From NCBI RefSeq assembly GCF_010894435.1, contig NZ_JAAIXZ010000006.1, positions 62,001 through 126,000 on the forward strand: 64,000 bases of DNA, in the 5' to 3' direction. This DNA comes from Pyxidicoccus trucidator (GTDB lineage Bacteria; Myxococcota; Myxococcia; Myxococcales; Myxococcaceae). Positions within the stretch are counted from its first letter, which is position 1. The number at the start of each line of letters is the position of its first letter. The position numbers and the translations under genes were made by a program. A model generated the notes under the pieces. That model saw nothing but the letters and a program-made list of their open reading frames with translations, searched no databases and was not told where the DNA came from. Below, piece by piece: positions 62,581-64,000 of the stretch.

Positions 62581-64000
62581 ATGCGCAAGCACCTCATCCT
62601 CACCGCCTCCGGCCTGCTGTCCGCGGGCGCCCTGGCCGCCGGCTGGCTGTTCCTGCCCCGCGCGCCCCAGCCTCCAGCCCCCGCCGCTCCGCTCCCCGCC
62701 ATCACCGCGCCCGCGGTGTCCGTGGAGCGCGAGGGCGTCGCCGTGTCCTTCGACCTGGCGCTCGCCCCGCGTCCCCTGGAGGCCGAGCGCGGCGCGCCGC
62801 TGCAGGGCACCGCGCGCTTCGTGCTGAAGGACGCGAAGACGGGCGAGCCCCTTCAAGGCCGCCGGCCGCTGGGCTGGCTGTCGCTGCGGGCGAAGGACGC
62901 AGCGCCCCTGGACGACGCCACGTGCAAGGAGCGCGTGAAGACGTACCTGGGCGGGCTGCTGTCCGCGCGGGCGGAGGTGGACCTCAACGCCTACTGGTTC
63001 CTCACCCTCAACCACGACCACACGCTGTCCGTCATCAACCCGCAGATTGCCTTCGGCCGCACCAAGCTGCACAGCCTGGTGTCGGTGGGCGGCGCGGTGG
63101 CGGACTGGGCGCTGCTGAGAGACCGCTCGGCGGTGTACGTGACGGTGCCCACCAGCCACAGCGTGTCCGTGGTGGACACGCAGCGCTTCCTCGCCCTGCG
63201 CACCATTCGCGTGGGACGGCAGCCGGGCCGCATCGCGGTGGCTCCGGACGGCCGCACCGCCTGGGTGAGCAACGACGGCGACGGCACGGTCAGCGTCATC
63301 GACACCGCGTCGCACGCCGTGGTGGACACGGTGGAGGCGGGCCCCGGACGGCACGAGCTGGCCTTCTCCGATGAGGGCCGCACCGCGTGGCTCACCAGCG
63401 AGGAAGGTGACTCGCTCCTCGCCGTGGACGTGGCCTCTCGCGAGGTGCTGGGCCGGGTGATGATTGGCGCGGGCGCGGGCACGGTGGCCTGGAGCCCGGT
63501 GGCTCGCGCCGTCTTCGTGGCGCAGACACGGACCCACGAGGTGCTGGTGGTGGACCCGGCGAGCCGCGAGGTGTCGCGCCGCATCCCCGTGAAGCCGGGC
63601 CTGGAGGCCCTGCGCTTCGACCGCACCGGCCGCTGGGCCTTCCTGGTGCACAAGGACGCGGGCGTGGTGGACATCGTGGACGCGGCACGCAGCCAGGTTG
63701 CGCACTCGCTCACCGGCTTCTCCGCGCCGGACTCCGTCATCTTCACGGACGCCTTCGCCTACGTGCGCAACACGCAGGAGGGCCGCGTGTCCCTGGTGGA
63801 GCTGCGGACGCTGGAGGGCACCGGCAAGCCGTCCATCGTCCACGTCACCATGGGGCAGAAGCGGCCGGCGGACGCGCGCGAGCTGGGCCGCTCGGACGCC
63901 ATCGCCCCGCTGCCGGAAGGCAATGGCGTCATCGTCGCCGGTGCCGCGGACCGCGCCCTCTACCTCTACCAGGAGGGCATGATGGCCCCGCGCGGCACCC
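62581..64000 (+). CDS. YncE-like beta-propeller protein (3' end outside window)
   Basis: The frame runs open from the ATG at 62581 to the end of the window (473 residues visible). A signal anchor is at the start (ASGLLSAGALAAGWLFL). An N-terminal domain with one Cys-containing segment follows (DATCKERVKTYLGG). Then come YVTN/YncE-type propeller units: VYVTVPTSHSVSVVDT, TAWVSNDGDGTVSVIDT, AVFVAQTRTHEVLVVDP. Such proteins are periplasmic or outer and often sit beside cytochrome or copper-oxidase systems. It follows the multicopper oxidase gene by 106 bases on the same strand, suggesting a joint role in metal or redox chemistry outside the membrane. Confidence 0.82.
   Translation, partial: MRKHLILTASGLLSAGALAAGWLFLPRAPQPPAPAAPLPAITAPAVSVEREGVAVSFDLALAPRPLEAERGAPLQGTARFVLKDAKTGEPLQGRRPLGWLSLRAKDAAPLDDATCKERVKTYLGGLLSARAEVDLNAYWFLTLNHDHTLSVINPQIAFGRTKLHSLVSVGGAVADWALLRDRSAVYVTVPTSHSVSVVDTQRFLALRTIRVGRQPGRIAVAPDGRTAWVSNDGDGTVSVIDTASHAVVDTVEAGPGRHELAFSDEGRTAWLTSEEGDSLLAVDVASREVLGRVMIGAGAGTVAWSPVARAVFVAQTRTHEVLVVDPASREVSRRIPVKPGLEALRFDRTGRWAFLVHKDAGVVDIVDAARSQVAHSLTGFSAPDSVIFTDAFAYVRNTQEGRVSLVELRTLEGTGKPSIVHVTMGQKRPADARELGRSDAIAPLPEGNGVIVAGAADRALYLYQEGMMAPRGT

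Noticed and set aside
57195..62810. Two open frames of about 960 and 905 residues on the minus strand opposite the multicopper oxidase
   Set aside because: The plus frame carries copper-site motifs and a lipoprotein signal; the minus frames are Arg/Val/His-rich without any motif.

Overview
The window is about 64 kb of very GC-rich bacterial DNA with near-saturated third-position GC, which is why long antisense reading frames occur everywhere. The gene content points to a myxobacterium, most likely family Myxococcaceae. Evidence includes ELWxxDGT-repeat proteins, a MYXO-CTERM anchored protein, several Hanks-type Ser/Thr kinases, FHA/GAF/cyclase and sigma54-activator regulators, many lipoproteins, and a lipoprotein toxin with adjacent immunity gene like those used for outer-membrane exchange. 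I saw no rRNA, tRNA, CRISPR array or intact insertion sequence. The species is not determined.

Layout. 1-4 kb: the end of a large ELWxxDGT-repeat protein, an Rnk/GreA-C-like regulator and an aldo/keto-reductase-like protein lacking its catalytic residues. 4.2-8 kb: a translationally coupled trio of a VIT/vWA membrane protein with a PEP-CTERM-like tail, an exosortase and an EpsI-like partner, which looks like a dedicated one-substrate protein-sorting system. 8-9.2 kb: a YdeI-like protein and a histone-H1-like/TPR protein. 9.4-13.2 kb: an intact kinase gene and a truncated paralogue flank a lipoprotein nuclease toxin and a DUF3396-type immunity gene, a candidate SitA/SitI pair. 13.3-20.6 kb: pirin and LysR, small hypotheticals, a transposase scrap, a kelch/Ig lipoprotein and a frameshifted Smr gene. 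20.6-25.6 kb: an MBL hydrolase, a sigma54 activator and a large unknown protein. 25.6-31.6 kb: a GIDE-like membrane protein, a beta-barrel protein, a two-gene unit behind a Fur-box-like site, and a second ELWxxDGT protein fused to a HYR domain.

31.8-36.9 kb: a kinase with a zinc ribbon and an extracytoplasmic domain, overlapping an FHA-GAF-cyclase gene, then a lipoprotein. 37-41.3 kb: TruD with a long basic tail, then an ECF sigma/anti-sigma pair leading into an STN/bactofilin-like membrane protein. 41.5-45.5 kb: a two-gene amine-oxidase-like flavoenzyme with shifted cistron boundaries, and a trypsin-like lipoprotein. 45.5-54.6 kb: an SDR-like protein with altered active site, a universal stress protein, an RsbQ-like hydrolase next to a PAS hybrid kinase, a DMT-like transporter, a TPR/retropepsin-like protein, a small beta-helical protein, PlsC and ExoIII. 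54.7-64 kb: a cysteine-rich/lamin-tail lipoprotein with a long tandem repeat, then a 1761-residue three-module multicopper oxidase-like lipoprotein with a perfect inverted repeat before its start, followed by a YncE-like propeller gene that runs off the end.

Much of the window encodes envelope and surface proteins together with the signalling that may control them. The best candidates for new biology are the exosortase trio, the toxin/immunity pair, the multicopper oxidase with its operator-like repeats, and the Fur-box operon.
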